A DNA stretch of 64,000 bases from Psychroflexus torquis ATCC 700755. Lineage in GTDB: Bacteria > Bacteroidota > Bacteroidia > Flavobacteriales > Flavobacteriaceae. The notes below the pieces were generated by a model that was not told the DNA's origin, ran no database searches, and saw nothing but the letters and a program-made list of their open reading frames with translations. This document shows, piece after piece, positions 32,755 through 42,763 of the stretch. Each line of letters begins with the position of its first letter. Positions within the stretch are counted from its first letter, which is position 1. Made by a program: the position numbers and the translations under genes. The stretch is taken from the NCBI RefSeq assembly GCF_000153485.2, contig NC_018721.1, positions 3,286,001-3,350,000 on the forward strand, written 5' to 3'.

Positions 32755-33546
32755 CTAAAAGTTTCTTTTTTGAAGCCAAGCGTATAAAATTTTATTGAAT
32801 TCATCTGGACGTTCCATCATAGCGGCATGGCCACACTTGTCTATCCAAAACAACTCGGAGTCTGGTAAAAGCTTGTTAAAATCTACAGCGACTTCCGGAG
32901 GAGTGACTTCATCTTGTTCTCCCCAAATGATACAGGTTGGCGTATGCATGTCTGGCAAATCTTTGGACATATTGTGGCGTATAGCACTCTTCGCTATAGA
33001 AAGGGTTCTTATCAATTTATTTCTATCATTCACCACACTGTATACATCATCGATGATTTCTGGTGTTGCGATTTCAGGATCATAAAAAACATCTTGAACT
33101 TTCTTTTTCATGTATTCATAATCGCCTCGCTTTGGATAACTTTCCCCCATCGCGCTTTCATAAAGACCAGAACTTCCTGTGATCACAAGAGCCTTGACAC
33201 TCTCTGGAAAGTATTTGGTGGTCAATAAACCAACATGTCCACCTAGAGAATTTCCAACTAGTATGACCTTGCCATAATTCTTAAAGTCTATAAATTCTTT
33301 AATGTAATTGGCAAGGTTTTTAGTATTGGTTTTTAATAAAGGCATGTCATAAAGTGGAAGTTCAGGAACCACTACTTTATACCCTTTTGTAGGGAAATAA
33401 TTCATAACTCCGTCGAAGTTACTTAACCCTCCCATCAATCCATGTAAAACCACTATTGGAGTCCCTTCACCCTTTTCAAAGTATTTAAATTTCCCTTCCT
33501 GCTTAATATGTTCCTCCATAAGGTTTTTTAAAATTTCAAAATTCAA
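32755..33546 (-). CDS. alpha/beta hydrolase
   Basis: 263 residues with the alpha/beta hydrolase fold. The oxyanion region VVLHGLMGGLSNFDG is near residue 32, the nucleophile elbow GNSLGGHVG (Ser) near 98, the acid in IWGEQDEVTP near 207, and the catalytic His in CGHAAMMERPDEF near 237. No signal peptide, so cytoplasmic. Relatives include esterases and meta-cleavage-product hydrolases; the substrate is unknown. Co-directional with engB; divergent from mraZ. Confidence 0.88.
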   Translation of the reverse strand: MNFEILKNLMEEHIKQEGKFKYFEKGEGTPIVVLHGLMGGLSNFDGVMNYFPTKGYKVVVPELPLYDMPLLKTNTKNLANYIKEFIDFKNYGKVILVGNSLGGHVGLLTTKYFPESVKALVITGSSGLYESAMGESYPKRGDYEYMKKKVQDVFYDPEIATPEIIDDVYSVVNDRNKLIRTLSIAKSAIRHNMSKDLPDMHTPTCIIWGEQDEVTPPEVAVDFNKLLPDSELFWIDKCGHAAMMERPDEFNKILYAWLQKRNF

Positions 33547-33790
33547 ATATAAAGATATTTGAATAAGAAAGGGGTACTGATTTTAGGACTTGTACTAGTT
33601 TAATCTAATTCTATGAAAATAAGCTCTTTAAAGACGTTTTATCGAAGTTGAATATGCCGTCTTAAGCCCAAATCAATCGATTCTCTAAAATTATTCGCTT
33701 TATTTACAGCAATTTAGACAAATCATGAATGTCTGAAACCACTAGTGAATAGGTATATCAACAACTCTTAAAGCCTTCTTTAGGAAAAAG
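33547..33790. other. intergenic region upstream of the dcw cluster
   Basis: About 245 bp of AT-rich DNA between the divergent hydrolase gene and the mraZ control region. I see no gene and no strong palindrome. The control elements lie in the following 55 bp. Confidence 0.5.
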
Positions 33791-33799
33791 TTATCCACA
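33791..33799 (+). promoter_or_regulatory. perfect DnaA box (TTATCCACA) next to the MraZ operator
   Basis: TTATCCACA matches the DnaA box consensus exactly and ends 4 bases before the first MraZ repeat. One chance copy in 64 kb is expected (another lies inside ispB), so only the location makes it notable. Confidence 0.3.
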
Positions 33800-33802
33800 A
33801 TG

Positions 33803-33845
33803 TGGTAGAAAGTGGTAAAATATGGTAAAAATTTCAATACATTTG
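33803..33845 (+). promoter_or_regulatory. MraZ-type operator (three TGGTA repeats, period 10) and -7 box of the dcw operon
   Basis: TGGTA occurs at 33803, 33813 and 33823, exactly ten bases apart. This is the geometry of the E. coli MraZ site (three TGGGN repeats with 5-base spacers). A perfect -7 box TACATTTG follows at 33838-33845, so repeats 2 and 3 cover the expected -33 region. The layout predicts that MraZ represses its own operon. The mraZ ATG is at 33866. Confidence 0.8.
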
Positions 33846-33865
33846 GAATTGAAACCTAATGTGTT

Positions 33866-34321
33866 ATGAACAGCCTCATAGGGACATACGAGTGTAAAGT
33901 TGACACAAAAGGTCGACTTATGCTACCGTCTTCGCTGAAAAAGCAGATGCTCCCTACTCTCGAAGAGGGCTTTGTTTTGAAACGATCTGTGTTTCAGCCT
34001 TGTCTGGAGTTGTATCCAATGAGTCAATGGAATTTGCTCATGGACAAAATGAACGGATTAAATAGATTCATCAAAAAGAACAACGATTTTATAAGAAAAT
34101 TTTCAGCGGGTGTGAGGGTGATAGAGGTGGATACCAATGGAAGATTGTTGATTCCAAAAGACCTCATTGGCTTTGCTGGAATTGAGAAAGAGATCGTGGT
34201 TTCTTCTGCTATAAATATCGTGGAAATTTGGAATAAGGATAAATATGAATCAGTCATAAGCGATTCTGAAGGATTTTCAGAATTAGCTGAAGATGTAATG
34301 GGAAATGATAATGACCAATAG
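33866..34321 (+). CDS. mraZ: transcriptional regulator MraZ
   Basis: First gene of the dcw cluster; in bacteria studied, a DNA-binding protein that represses the operon. It has 151 residues and two SpoVT/AbrB-like repeats: the first begins GTYECKVDTKGRLMLPSSLK (residue 5) and the second VIEVDTNGRLLIPKDLI (near residue 85). Both carry the DxxGRlxlP signature. Three TGGTA repeats in its promoter are its likely binding site. The stop overlaps the rsmH start by 17 bases. Confidence 0.96.
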   Translation: MNSLIGTYECKVDTKGRLMLPSSLKKQMLPTLEEGFVLKRSVFQPCLELYPMSQWNLLMDKMNGLNRFIKKNNDFIRKFSAGVRVIEVDTNGRLLIPKDLIGFAGIEKEIVVSSAINIVEIWNKDKYESVISDSEGFSELAEDVMGNDNDQ

Positions 34322-35216
34322 AGCGTACCACTTACCTGTTTTGCTTAAAGAAAGCGTTGATGGCATGTCTATACAGCCCGAGGGGACTTATGTAGATGTG
34401 ACCTTTGGAGGTGGTGGTCATTCAGCTGAGATTTTATCTCGACTTGGAGAAAAAGGGCGACTTTTTGCTTTTGATCAAGACCAAGATGCCCAAGAAAATA
34501 GTATAGAGGATCCGAGGTTTACCTTAATCCCGGCTAATTTCAGATTTATAAAGCGCTTTTTAAGGCTAGAAGGAGTGAATGAAGTTGACGGAATTTTAGG
34601 GGATTTTGGGGTCTCTTCACATCAATTTGATAAAGGTGAGCGTGGATTTTCCATTCGGTTTGAAGCTGAATTAGATATGAGAATGGATCAAAACACGGGC
34701 TTGGGTGCTTCAGAATTGGTAAACACTTATTCCCAAGAGCAATTGGCTCAACTTATCTGGCAGTATGGCGAAATCAAAATGTCACGGAAACTGGCTAAAG
34801 CCATCGTTGAGCGGAGAATAATTGAGCCTATTAAATCTACAAAAGATTTAAATGATTTATTAACGCCTTTTTTTCCACCGACTAAGGTGAACAAATTTTT
34901 AGCACAGGTTTACCAAGCTATCCGTATTGAAGTGAATCAGGAAATGGAGGCTTTAAAAGAATTTTTACTTCAAACTTCAGAATTGATAACCAAAGGAGGG
35001 AGGTTAAGTCTTATTTCGTATCACTCTTTAGAAGACCGGTTGGTAAAGCGATTTATAAGGGATGGGAAGTTTTCTGGTGCTCCTGAAAAAGACTTTTATG
35101 GAAATATGCTGGTGCCTTTTAAAAAAGTGGGGAAAATGATAACTCCAGGCGCTGCAGAATTACAGAAAAACAAGAGGTCTAGAAGTGCGAAATTAAGAAT
35201 TGGAGAAAAATTATAA
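34305..35216 (+). CDS. rsmH: 16S rRNA (cytosine1402-N4)-methyltransferase
   Basis: Methylates C1402 of 16S rRNA near the decoding centre. It has 303 residues. The SAM motif VDVTFGGGGHSAEILSRL is near residue 29, FAFDQDQDAQENS near 53, ILGDFGVSSHQFD near 100 with RGFSIRFEAELDMRMDQ near 115, and the C-terminal SYHSLEDRLVKRFI near 235. The start at 34305 overlaps mraZ; a second in-frame ATG lies at 34311. Standard second gene of the dcw operon. Confidence 0.97.
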   Translation: MIMTNRAYHLPVLLKESVDGMSIQPEGTYVDVTFGGGGHSAEILSRLGEKGRLFAFDQDQDAQENSIEDPRFTLIPANFRFIKRFLRLEGVNEVDGILGDFGVSSHQFDKGERGFSIRFEAELDMRMDQNTGLGASELVNTYSQEQLAQLIWQYGEIKMSRKLAKAIVERRIIEPIKSTKDLNDLLTPFFPPTKVNKFLAQVYQAIRIEVNQEMEALKEFLLQTSELITKGGRLSLISYHSLEDRLVKRFIRDGKFSGAPEKDFYGNMLVPFKKVGKMITPGAAELQKNKRSRSAKLRIGEKL

Positions 35217-35218
35217 AG

Positions 35219-35527
35219 ATGAAAACGGGTTTAGCAGATATTCTAAAAGGGAAGTTTTTGGTAAGCGATGGTGCTTTTAACCATTGGGTTTTCATTGTGT
35301 TTTGTGCTTTGCTGGCTATCATTATGATTGCGAGTTCACACAGTGCAGAACGAAAAGTGTATCAAGTTGCAGAACTCAATCAGCAACTTAAAGAGTTAAG
35401 AAGCGAATTTGTAGACACACGTAAAACGGTGATGCAAAAGAAAATGGAATCCAACGTAGCTAAAAAAATGGAGAAGCGTTCCATAGGATTGTCCGATAAG
35501 CGTCCATATAAAATCACCATAAAATGA
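35219..35527 (+). CDS. ftsL: FtsL-like cell division protein
   Basis: A 102-residue bitopic membrane protein. It has a short cytoplasmic N-terminus, a membrane helix near residues 25-43 (VFIVFCALLAIIMIASSHSA), then a periplasmic coiled coil (QVAELNQQLKELRSEFVDTR). Size, topology and position between rsmH and the division transpeptidase match FtsL, which scaffolds the divisome with FtsB and FtsQ. FtsL sequences diverge strongly, so position is the main evidence. Its stop overlaps the next start by 4 bases. Confidence 0.85.
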   Translation: MKTGLADILKGKFLVSDGAFNHWVFIVFCALLAIIMIASSHSAERKVYQVAELNQQLKELRSEFVDTRKTVMQKKMESNVAKKMEKRSIGLSDKRPYKITIK

Positions 35528-37488
35528 CAACAGATAAAAGCATTTTAAGGCGGTTTTATATTATTGCGGCTTTACTCGCCCTTGTGTTTATGGGGATGGG
35601 ATACAAATTATTTGATATTCAAATCGTTGAAGGACAAAAGTATAAGGATATCGCTCAGCAAACCGTGTTTAGAAATTTCAACATTGAACCCAACCGAGGG
35701 AATCTCTATGATACCAATATGAACTTGCTGGCTACATCGGTTCCCAAATACGATATTAGATTTGACGCTATTACTGTTTCTGAAGCCAATTTCCAAAAGT
35801 ATGCTTCAGCATTAGCTACAGAATTATCGAAAATGCTAAAAGGTTCTAAGGATTATTATCTCCGAAAATTTAAAAGAGCGCGTGTCATAAAAAACAGATA
35901 TGTCTTAATTGCCAAGCAACTCGATTATTCAGATTATATTAAGATAAGAGAATTTCCTTTATTTAATCTAGGCCCTTACAAGGGTGGATTTATCGCTGAA
36001 CAATCTACAGTTCGTGAAAATCCTTTAGGTAAAATTGGTGAACGAACCGTAGGTTTTGGAAACGTTGGTCTTGAAGGCGCTTTTGATGAATACTTAAAGG
36101 GGAAACAAGGTCACCGCTTAAAACAGAAAATTGCTAAAGGACAATGGAAACCCATAAGTGATGTCAACGAGGTTGAGCCAGAAGACGGGTATGATGTTGT
36201 TTCTACGATAGATGTAAATATTCAGGATGTTGCGCATCATGCCTTACTAGCACAGTTGGAAAAGTTTGAAGCTGATCATGGAAGTGTCGTGGTGATGGAG
36301 ACCAAAACAGGAGAGATTAAGGCGATTTCAAATTTAGGTCGAATTAAAAACTCAACTAAGTATTACGAGAAACTCAATTATGCTGTATATGAGCCTCATG
36401 AGCCAGGTTCTATTTTTAAATTGATGAGTATGGCGGCAGCGCTAGAGGATAGAGTGATCGACACCAGTACTGTCTTTGATACTGAAAAAGGGGTAGTTCA
36501 GTTTTTTGATCGAAAAGTTTACGATTCAAAACGCGGTGGTTACGGAAAGATCTCAGCTGCAAAAGCTTTTGAGGTTTCTTCCAATACGGCTTTTGCTAAA
36601 ATGATTTACACTAATTATAAAGATAACCCAGAGCGATTTGTAAATCGCCTCTACAATATGGGCCTTAATGAAAAGATAGGTTTAAAAATTAAAGGTGAAG
36701 GTCAGCCCACAATTCCACATCCTGAAGATTCTAATTGGTATGGAACCACCTTGCCTTGGATGTCTTTTGGTTATGGAGTTTCTTTAACGTCTTTGCAAAT
36801 CCTCACATTTTATAACGCTATCGCCAATGATGGTGTAAAGATAAAACCGAAATTTATAAAAGAAGTCAGAGATAAAAATACCCTAGTTGAATCCTATGTA
36901 GAGCCTATTTTAGAGGAGAGCATTTGCTCTAAGGAAACTGCAAAAAAACTTCAAGCCATGATGAAAAAAGTCGTGGAAAAGGGAACGGGAAGCACTATTT
37001 ACAACCCCAACTTTTCCATGGCAGGAAAAACAGGAACCTGTCAAACAGAATATTGGATTGAGTCTGGGCGTTATGTTTCATCCTTTGTGGGTTATTTTCC
37101 TGCAGATGCTCCTACCTATTCTTGTGTAGTGGTTATTCATAAACCAAATCCTAAAATCGGCTATTATGGAAGTACTGTAGCGGCACCTGTTTTTGAAAAG
37201 ATTGCTCAAAAGATTTTTATTGATACTCCTCTTGAAGATGAGATGCTTAGGGAAGCTATCCCTTCCAATTATGCATCTTCTACTTATGAAAATTACTTTG
37301 AAACTTCTCAAAAATATAAAACTATAATGCCAGATTTAACTGGTTACCCAGCTATGGATGCGGTTTCTATCTTGGAGAATTTAGGGTTGCAAGTCAATTT
37401 AATAGGACAAGGAAAAGTCATAAAGCAATCGATAAAAAAAGGAACTAAAATTTCTAATAACCAACGTATAAATCTGATTTCAAGTTGA
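35524..37488 (+). CDS. ftsI: division-specific transpeptidase (penicillin-binding protein, FtsI/PBP3-like)
   Basis: Cross-links septal peptidoglycan. It has 654 residues: N-terminal membrane helix (IIAALLALVFMGMGYKLF), dimerisation domain, and transpeptidase domain with the SxxK nucleophile in HEPGSIFKLM near residue 300. The SxN motif is in VSSNTAFAK near 356, and the KTG motif in AGKTGTCQTEY near 501. A C-terminal PASTA domain follows (MPDLTGYPAMDAVSILENLG, about 598-654). A PASTA tail on this protein is typical of Bacteroidetes. Overlaps ftsL and murE by 4 bases each. Confidence 0.95.
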   Translation: MTTDKSILRRFYIIAALLALVFMGMGYKLFDIQIVEGQKYKDIAQQTVFRNFNIEPNRGNLYDTNMNLLATSVPKYDIRFDAITVSEANFQKYASALATELSKMLKGSKDYYLRKFKRARVIKNRYVLIAKQLDYSDYIKIREFPLFNLGPYKGGFIAEQSTVRENPLGKIGERTVGFGNVGLEGAFDEYLKGKQGHRLKQKIAKGQWKPISDVNEVEPEDGYDVVSTIDVNIQDVAHHALLAQLEKFEADHGSVVVMETKTGEIKAISNLGRIKNSTKYYEKLNYAVYEPHEPGSIFKLMSMAAALEDRVIDTSTVFDTEKGVVQFFDRKVYDSKRGGYGKISAAKAFEVSSNTAFAKMIYTNYKDNPERFVNRLYNMGLNEKIGLKIKGEGQPTIPHPEDSNWYGTTLPWMSFGYGVSLTSLQILTFYNAIANDGVKIKPKFIKEVRDKNTLVESYVEPILEESICSKETAKKLQAMMKKVVEKGTGSTIYNPNFSMAGKTGTCQTEYWIESGRYVSSFVGYFPADAPTYSCVVVIHKPNPKIGYYGSTVAAPVFEKIAQKIFIDTPLEDEMLREAIPSNYASSTYENYFETSQKYKTIMPDLTGYPAMDAVSILENLGLQVNLIGQGKVIKQSIKKGTKISNNQRINLISS

Positions 37489-38948
37489 TAGTTTTAAAAG
37501 ACATATTATACAAGGTGGCGATAGAATCTGTAAAGGGTTCTACAGCTGTAGATATCAAAAAAATCCATTTTGACAGCCGATTAATTTCAGCTCAAGATGT
37601 ATTTGTAGCTATAAAAGGCGAAACTGCAGATGGTCATGCTTTTATAGAAGCGGCAGTCGCTAATGGTGCTAATGTAGTTGTTTGTGAAGAATTACCTTCT
37701 GAAGTTATCCCAGAAGTGTCTTATATACAAGTCAAAGATTGCCGAGAGGCGTTGGCCGTAATGGCTTCCAATTATTATGATAATCCTTCTGCTAATTTGA
37801 AGCTTATTGGGGTGACTGGAACAAATGGTAAAACGACAGTGACTTCTTTGTTATATCAGATGTTTAAAACTTTAGGCTATAAAGTAGGATTAATTTCAAC
37901 GGTAGTTATCAAAGTAGATGACAAAGATTATCCAACAAAGCTTACAACTCCAGACTCCTTAACTATCAATTCTTATTTAAAAGAAATGAACGAAGTTGGG
38001 GTAGAATTTTGCTTTATGGAAGTGAGTTCTCATGGGATTGCTCAACACAGGACTTTAGGCCTTAATTTTGAAGGAGGGGTTTTTACTAACTTATCTCAAG
38101 ATCACTTAGATTATCACAAGACGTTTGCAAAATACAGAGATGTTAAGAAGAGATTTTTTGATCAGTTGTCCAAAAAAGGATTTGCTTTAACCAATGTGGA
38201 TGATAAAAATGGGAATTACATGCTCCAAAATACAAAAGCAAAAACCTTTGGTTATGGAGTTAAAAACTTAACAGATTACAAAGTAAAGATTTTAGAAAAA
38301 AGCTTTTCTGGGTTAAAGTTGAATATCAACGGCACAGAAGTTTGGTCAAGGTTTATTGGAGATTTTAATGCTTATAATTTGCTGGCTGTTTATGCAGTCG
38401 CAGACTTACTTGAAGTTAAAGATATCGAGAATCTTCAGAACTTGAGTCAGTTGAAACCCGTGGAGGGGAGATACCAACATCATATGTCTTCAACGGGCAT
38501 ACATGTAATTGTGGATTACGCTCACACGCCCGATGCTTTGCAAAATGTACTTCAGACTACCAATGATATACGATCACGAAGTGAGGAGCTTATTACTGTT
38601 GTGGGTTGTGGTGGCGATCGCGATACCACTAAGCGTCCCCTTATGGGCAAAATTGCAGGGAATTTGAGTACAAAAGTGATTTTGACTAGCGACAATCCAC
38701 GTACAGAAGATCCAGACTCTATCATAAAAGATATTGAGAAAGGAGTAGAGCCTCAAGATGTTTCCAAGACGTTGAGTATAACATCTAGACAACAGGCCAT
38801 AAAGACAGCTTGTATCCTAGCGCAACAAAGGGACATTATATTAATCGCAGGAAAAGGTCACGAAACCTATCAAGAAATTAATGGGATACGATCAGATTTT
38901 GATGATTTAAAAATTGTAAAAGAGCTATTAGATCAACTTAACAAATAA
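37485..38948 (+). CDS. murE: UDP-MurNAc-tripeptide synthetase (meso-diaminopimelate-adding)
   Basis: Adds meso-diaminopimelate to UDP-MurNAc-dipeptide in the cytoplasm. It has 487 residues with the ATP loop VTGTNGKTTVTSLL near residue 108, MEVSSHGIAQHRT near 180, and DYAHTPDAL near 345. The motif TSDNPRTEDP near 404 contains DNPR, which marks the meso-DAP-specific enzymes, as expected for Bacteroidetes peptidoglycan. The start is a TTG at 37485 that overlaps the ftsI stop (TTGA). Confidence 0.96.
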   Translation: MIVLKDILYKVAIESVKGSTAVDIKKIHFDSRLISAQDVFVAIKGETADGHAFIEAAVANGANVVVCEELPSEVIPEVSYIQVKDCREALAVMASNYYDNPSANLKLIGVTGTNGKTTVTSLLYQMFKTLGYKVGLISTVVIKVDDKDYPTKLTTPDSLTINSYLKEMNEVGVEFCFMEVSSHGIAQHRTLGLNFEGGVFTNLSQDHLDYHKTFAKYRDVKKRFFDQLSKKGFALTNVDDKNGNYMLQNTKAKTFGYGVKNLTDYKVKILEKSFSGLKLNINGTEVWSRFIGDFNAYNLLAVYAVADLLEVKDIENLQNLSQLKPVEGRYQHHMSSTGIHVIVDYAHTPDALQNVLQTTNDIRSRSEELITVVGCGGDRDTTKRPLMGKIAGNLSTKVILTSDNPRTEDPDSIIKDIEKGVEPQDVSKTLSITSRQQAIKTACILAQQRDIILIAGKGHETYQEINGIRSDFDDLKIVKELLDQLNK

Positions 38949-38951
38949 GAT

Positions 38952-40172
38952 ATGCTTTATTATTTATTTGAATTCTTAGAAAATAATTATGATTTGCCTG
39001 GCGCCCGCTTGTTTCAATATATCTCCTTTAGAGCTGCATTTGCGATCATTCTGTCACTTTTAATTTCTATGATTTTCGGTAAGCGTATCATCCTTTTTCT
39101 CCAGAGAAAGCAAATAGGAGAGAGCGTTAGGGAGCTGGGTCTGAAGGGTCAAAAGGAAAAAGCTGGTACACCCACAATGGGTGGACTTATCATAATTATG
39201 TCTACTCTTATCCCCGTATTATTATTGGCTCAGTTGAATAATATTTATGTCATCCTCCTTATTGTTACCACCATTTGGATGGGAGTTATTGGGTTTTTGG
39301 ATGATTATATTAAAATCTCCAAAAAAAATAAAGAAGGTTTAGAAGGAAAATTTAAAATTGTTGGGCAGATCGGTTTAGGGATATTCGTTGGGGCAGTGAT
39401 GTATTTTCATCCTGATGTTACAGTTCGATCGGATAATAAAGTAACGACGACAAATAATGTTCAAATGATTTCTGAGACTTCGCCAGAAGAGAAATCTACA
39501 ACAACGACTATTCCTTTTTTTAAGAATAACGAGTTGGATTATACTAGAGCAATCTCTTGGATAAGTGAAGGCGCCAAAAGCTATGCATGGCTCATCTTTA
39601 TTCCTGTTGTCATTTTTATTGTGACTGCCGTTTCCAACGGTGCTAATTTGACGGATGGAATTGATGGACTTGCAGCAGGGACATCTGCGATCATAGTCCT
39701 TACCTTAGGTATTTTTGCTTGGGTATCTGGAAATGTTTTTTTCTCTGATTATTTGAATGTCATGAACATTCCTAGATCAGGAGAAATGACTGTTTTTATT
39801 GCCGCTTTTGCTGGAGCTTTAGTAGGTTTTCTATGGTACAATACTTATCCCGCTCAAGTATTTATGGGAGACACAGGCAGTTTAACCATTGGAGGGATTA
39901 TAGCTGTAATAGCTATTGCAACCCGTAAAGAATTACTCATTCCCATCCTGTGTGGAATTTTCTTTATTGAAAATTTATCTGTTATTCTTCAAGTAGGTTG
40001 GTTCAAATACACCAAGAAAAGAACTGGACAAGGCCGACGCATATTTTTAATGTCGCCTTTGCACCATCATTACCAAAAGCTAGGATTCCACGAGTCAAAA
40101 ATTGCTGTTAGATTTTGGATTATTGGAATTTTACTCGCAGTAATGACTATTGTAACCCTAAAAATTCGATAA
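38952..40172 (+). CDS. mraY: phospho-MurNAc-pentapeptide transferase
   Basis: Makes lipid I by moving phospho-MurNAc-pentapeptide to undecaprenyl phosphate. It has 406 residues and ten membrane helices. Motifs are [13 protein letters not shown] near residue 72, [17 protein letters not shown] near 113 (catalytic Asp pair), [14 protein letters not shown] near 232, VFMGDTGSL near 305 and [10 protein letters not shown] near 370. A ~45-residue hydrophilic insertion ([12 protein letters not shown] ... TRAISWISE) makes it longer than the ~360 of other phyla, as usual in Bacteroidetes. Confidence 0.97.
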   Translation: MLYYLFEFLENNYDLPGARLFQYISFRAAFAIILSLLISMIFGKRIILFLQRKQIGESVRELGLKGQKEKAGTPTMGGLIIIMSTLIPVLLLAQLNNIYVILLIVTTIWMGVIGFLDDYIKISKKNKEGLEGKFKIVGQIGLGIFVGAVMYFHPDVTVRSDNKVTTTNNVQMISETSPEEKSTTTTIPFFKNNELDYTRAISWISEGAKSYAWLIFIPVVIFIVTAVSNGANLTDGIDGLAAGTSAIIVLTLGIFAWVSGNVFFSDYLNVMNIPRSGEMTVFIAAFAGALVGFLWYNTYPAQVFMGDTGSLTIGGIIAVIAIATRKELLIPILCGIFFIENLSVILQVGWFKYTKKRTGQGRRIFLMSPLHHHYQKLGFHESKIAVRFWIIGILLAVMTIVTLKIR

Positions 40173-41516
40173 ATGGAAAAGCTGATTGTTATGGGGGGAG
40201 GAGAAAGTGGAGTAGGCGCAGCCATTCTGGGAAAAGATAAATCCTATGATGTGTTTTTGTCTGATTTTTCAAAGCTAAAGCCAAAATTCAAAGCCAAACT
40301 CCAAAAAGAGGAGATCGATTTTGAAGAAGGGGGACATACTGTTTCTAGATTACAAGAGGCAGATCTTATTGTAAAAAGCCCCGGTATTTCAGATGATCTT
40401 GAGGTGATCAAAAATCTTCGTGAAAGCGGCATAAAGATAGTCTCAGAAATTGAATTTGCGTCTTGGTTCACAGGGGCTAATATTATTGGGATTACAGGCT
40501 CCAATGGAAAAACCACAGTAACCAATATGGTGTATCATATATTAAAGAATGCAGGTTTATCTGTCTCCATGGCTGGGAATGTGGGGTTTAGTTTTGCTGA
40601 ACAGGTAGCTAGGCAAAGTTTTCATAATTATGTTTTGGAGTTGAGTAGTTTTCAGTTGGACGGCGTAGAAGATTTTAGACCTCACATCGCTATTTTAACC
40701 AGTATTACACCAGATCATTTAGATCGTTATCATGACAATTTCCAAGAATATATTCAGGCGAAATTCAAAATCACAAAAAATCAAACTAAAGATGATTTCC
40801 TTATTTACAATAAAGATGATAAGGTGATTGTGAATTGGCTAGAAAAAAATACAGTAAAAGCACAGTTAATACCTTTTACCAATACAACGATAATGACTGA
40901 CCTGTCTGCTTTTATAGAGAACAATAAAATAAATATAAAACTTAACCATAACTTATTTACTATGTCTGTTAATGATTTATCTGTAAAAGGGGACCACAAT
41001 ACTAGAAATGCAATGGCGGCATCAACGGCAGCAAGATTATTAAAAATAAGAAAGCAGACTATCCGAGAAAGTATGGAAAGCTTTCAGGGTGTCGAACACA
41101 GGCTAGAGCAATTAGGAAAAATAAATAAGGTGGCTTTTATTAATGATTCTAAAGCGACCAATATTAATGCTACGTTTTATGCTTTGGATAGTATGACAGC
41201 ACCTACAGTCTGGATTGTTGGAGGAGTAGATAAGGGTAATGTCTATGAAGACTTATTACCTCTAGTCAATGAAAAAGTAAAAGCTATTGTATGCTTAGGA
41301 ATAGACAATCAGAAAATATACAATTCCTTTAGCAATTGTGTAGATACAATCATCGAATCTTCAAACATGACTGATGCTGTCGCAAAAGCTTATGGATTGA
41401 CAGAGGATAATGATGCAGTGCTTTTATCTCCTGCCTGTGCTAGTTTTGATCTATTTGAAAATTACGAAGACAGAGGAAGACAATTTAAAGAAGCGATTCA
41501 ATACCTAAAAAAATAA
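40173..41516 (+). CDS. murD: UDP-MurNAc-L-alanine:D-glutamate ligase
   Basis: Adds D-glutamate to UDP-MurNAc-L-alanine. It has 447 residues. The UDP-binding N-terminal domain starts VMGGGESGVGAAIL. The ATP loop ITGSNGKTTVTNM is near residue 109, LELSSFQLDGVEDF near 152, and TSITPDHLDRYHDN near 171. NDSKATNINATFYAL is near 324, LLSPACASFDLFENYEDRG near 412. Starts directly after the mraY stop. Confidence 0.97.
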   Translation: MEKLIVMGGGESGVGAAILGKDKSYDVFLSDFSKLKPKFKAKLQKEEIDFEEGGHTVSRLQEADLIVKSPGISDDLEVIKNLRESGIKIVSEIEFASWFTGANIIGITGSNGKTTVTNMVYHILKNAGLSVSMAGNVGFSFAEQVARQSFHNYVLELSSFQLDGVEDFRPHIAILTSITPDHLDRYHDNFQEYIQAKFKITKNQTKDDFLIYNKDDKVIVNWLEKNTVKAQLIPFTNTTIMTDLSAFIENNKINIKLNHNLFTMSVNDLSVKGDHNTRNAMAASTAARLLKIRKQTIRESMESFQGVEHRLEQLGKINKVAFINDSKATNINATFYALDSMTAPTVWIVGGVDKGNVYEDLLPLVNEKVKAIVCLGIDNQKIYNSFSNCVDTIIESSNMTDAVAKAYGLTEDNDAVLLSPACASFDLFENYEDRGRQFKEAIQYLKK

Positions 41517-41521
41517 ACAAA

Positions 41522-42763
41522 ATGTCGACAAGCAAAGGACTGACAGATTTTTTGAAAAGTATTAAAGGCGATAGGATGTTATGGTCCGTGGCTGCGCTTT
41601 TAGCTATTTTCTCCTTCATTCCTGTGTACAGTGCTTCTAGTAACTTAGCTTATCTCAACGGTGCGAGTGGAAGTACCTTTGCTTATTTGGTAAAACATTT
41701 TATCCATTTGGTATTAGGATTTTCAATCCTGTATGCCACCCATAAAATACCTTATCACTATTTCAGAGGCTTGTCTATTATTCTTTTACCTATTGTTATT
41801 GTATTATTAATTGTGACCCTTCTACAAGGAACAACGATGCAGGGAGCTAATGCAAGTCGCTGGATACAAGTCCCTATTGTTAACTTTTCCTTCCAGACTT
41901 CAACTTTAGCTTCAGTGGTTTTGCTGATTTATGTCGCGAGGTATTTGTCAAAAATTAAAGATACCGAATACACCTTTAAAGAAACGATCCTCCCGCTGTG
42001 GGTTCCCGTATTTTTAGTGGTAGGACTTATTTTACCTGCAAATTTATCAACAGCTGCTATTATTTTTTTTATAGTTCTAATCCTCACTTTTGTAGGAGGT
42101 TATACCATGAAATATACAGGGGCTATTGTTGGTATTGGGATGCTTAGTCTGGTTTTATTTGGACTTACTGCCAAAGCTTTTCCAGATTTATTTCCAAATA
42201 GAGTAGATACATGGATAAGTCGAATTGAAACATTCACCCAAGACGAACAAACCAAAGAACAATATCAAGTCGAGAAGGCCAAAATAGCCATTGCGACGGG
42301 AGGGATTACTGGAAATGGTATTGGTAAAAGTGTGCAGCGTAATTTTTTACCACAATCCTCTTCAGATTTTATTTATGCCATTATAGTAGAAGAAATGGGA
42401 ATGGTAGGTGGAATAGGAGTCATCTTAGCTTACTTATTTATGCTATATAGAATAGCTATTATCGTTACAAAATCAGAAACAGCCTACGGCAGGTTATTGG
42501 TGATTGCTGCGGGTATTCCTATTATTTTTCAGGCTTTTGTAAACATAGCCGTAGCGGTTGAGTTTTTACCAGTGACAGGTCAAACCCTACCACTGGTGGG
42601 GAGTGGAGGAACATCCATTTGGATGACGTGCTTATCTCTAGGGATTGTCATTAGCGTAAGTGCAAATAACGAAGTTAGATCAATAGCTGAAGCCAAAGAG
42701 AAGGAGAGAGAAGATAATCAAGCGATAGAAAACCCATTAGAAGTCTTAAGCGAAACGATATGA
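41522..42763 (+). CDS. ftsW: FtsW-type lipid II polymerase (SEDS family)
   Basis: Membrane glycosyltransferase of septal peptidoglycan synthesis, working with the FtsI-type transpeptidase in the same operon. It has 413 residues and about ten membrane helices. Signature sequences are [20 protein letters not shown] near residue 114, a large loop with [20 protein letters not shown] near 254, then [14 protein letters not shown] (the SEDS signature) near 280. [17 protein letters not shown] is near 348. Overlaps murG by 4 bases. Confidence 0.96.
   Translation: MSTSKGLTDFLKSIKGDRMLWSVAALLAIFSFIPVYSASSNLAYLNGASGSTFAYLVKHFIHLVLGFSILYATHKIPYHYFRGLSIILLPIVIVLLIVTLLQGTTMQGANASRWIQVPIVNFSFQTSTLASVVLLIYVARYLSKIKDTEYTFKETILPLWVPVFLVVGLILPANLSTAAIIFFIVLILTFVGGYTMKYTGAIVGIGMLSLVLFGLTAKAFPDLFPNRVDTWISRIETFTQDEQTKEQYQVEKAKIAIATGGITGNGIGKSVQRNFLPQSSSDFIYAIIVEEMGMVGGIGVILAYLFMLYRIAIIVTKSETAYGRLLVIAAGIPIIFQAFVNIAVAVEFLPVTGQTLPLVGSGGTSIWMTCLSLGIVISVSANNEVRSIAEAKEKEREDNQAIENPLEVLSETI

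Noticed and set aside
39420..39560. Hydrophilic insertion in MraY as a possible domain acquisition
   Set aside because: Length and position match what is usual in Bacteroidetes MraY, so it is not unusual for the lineage.
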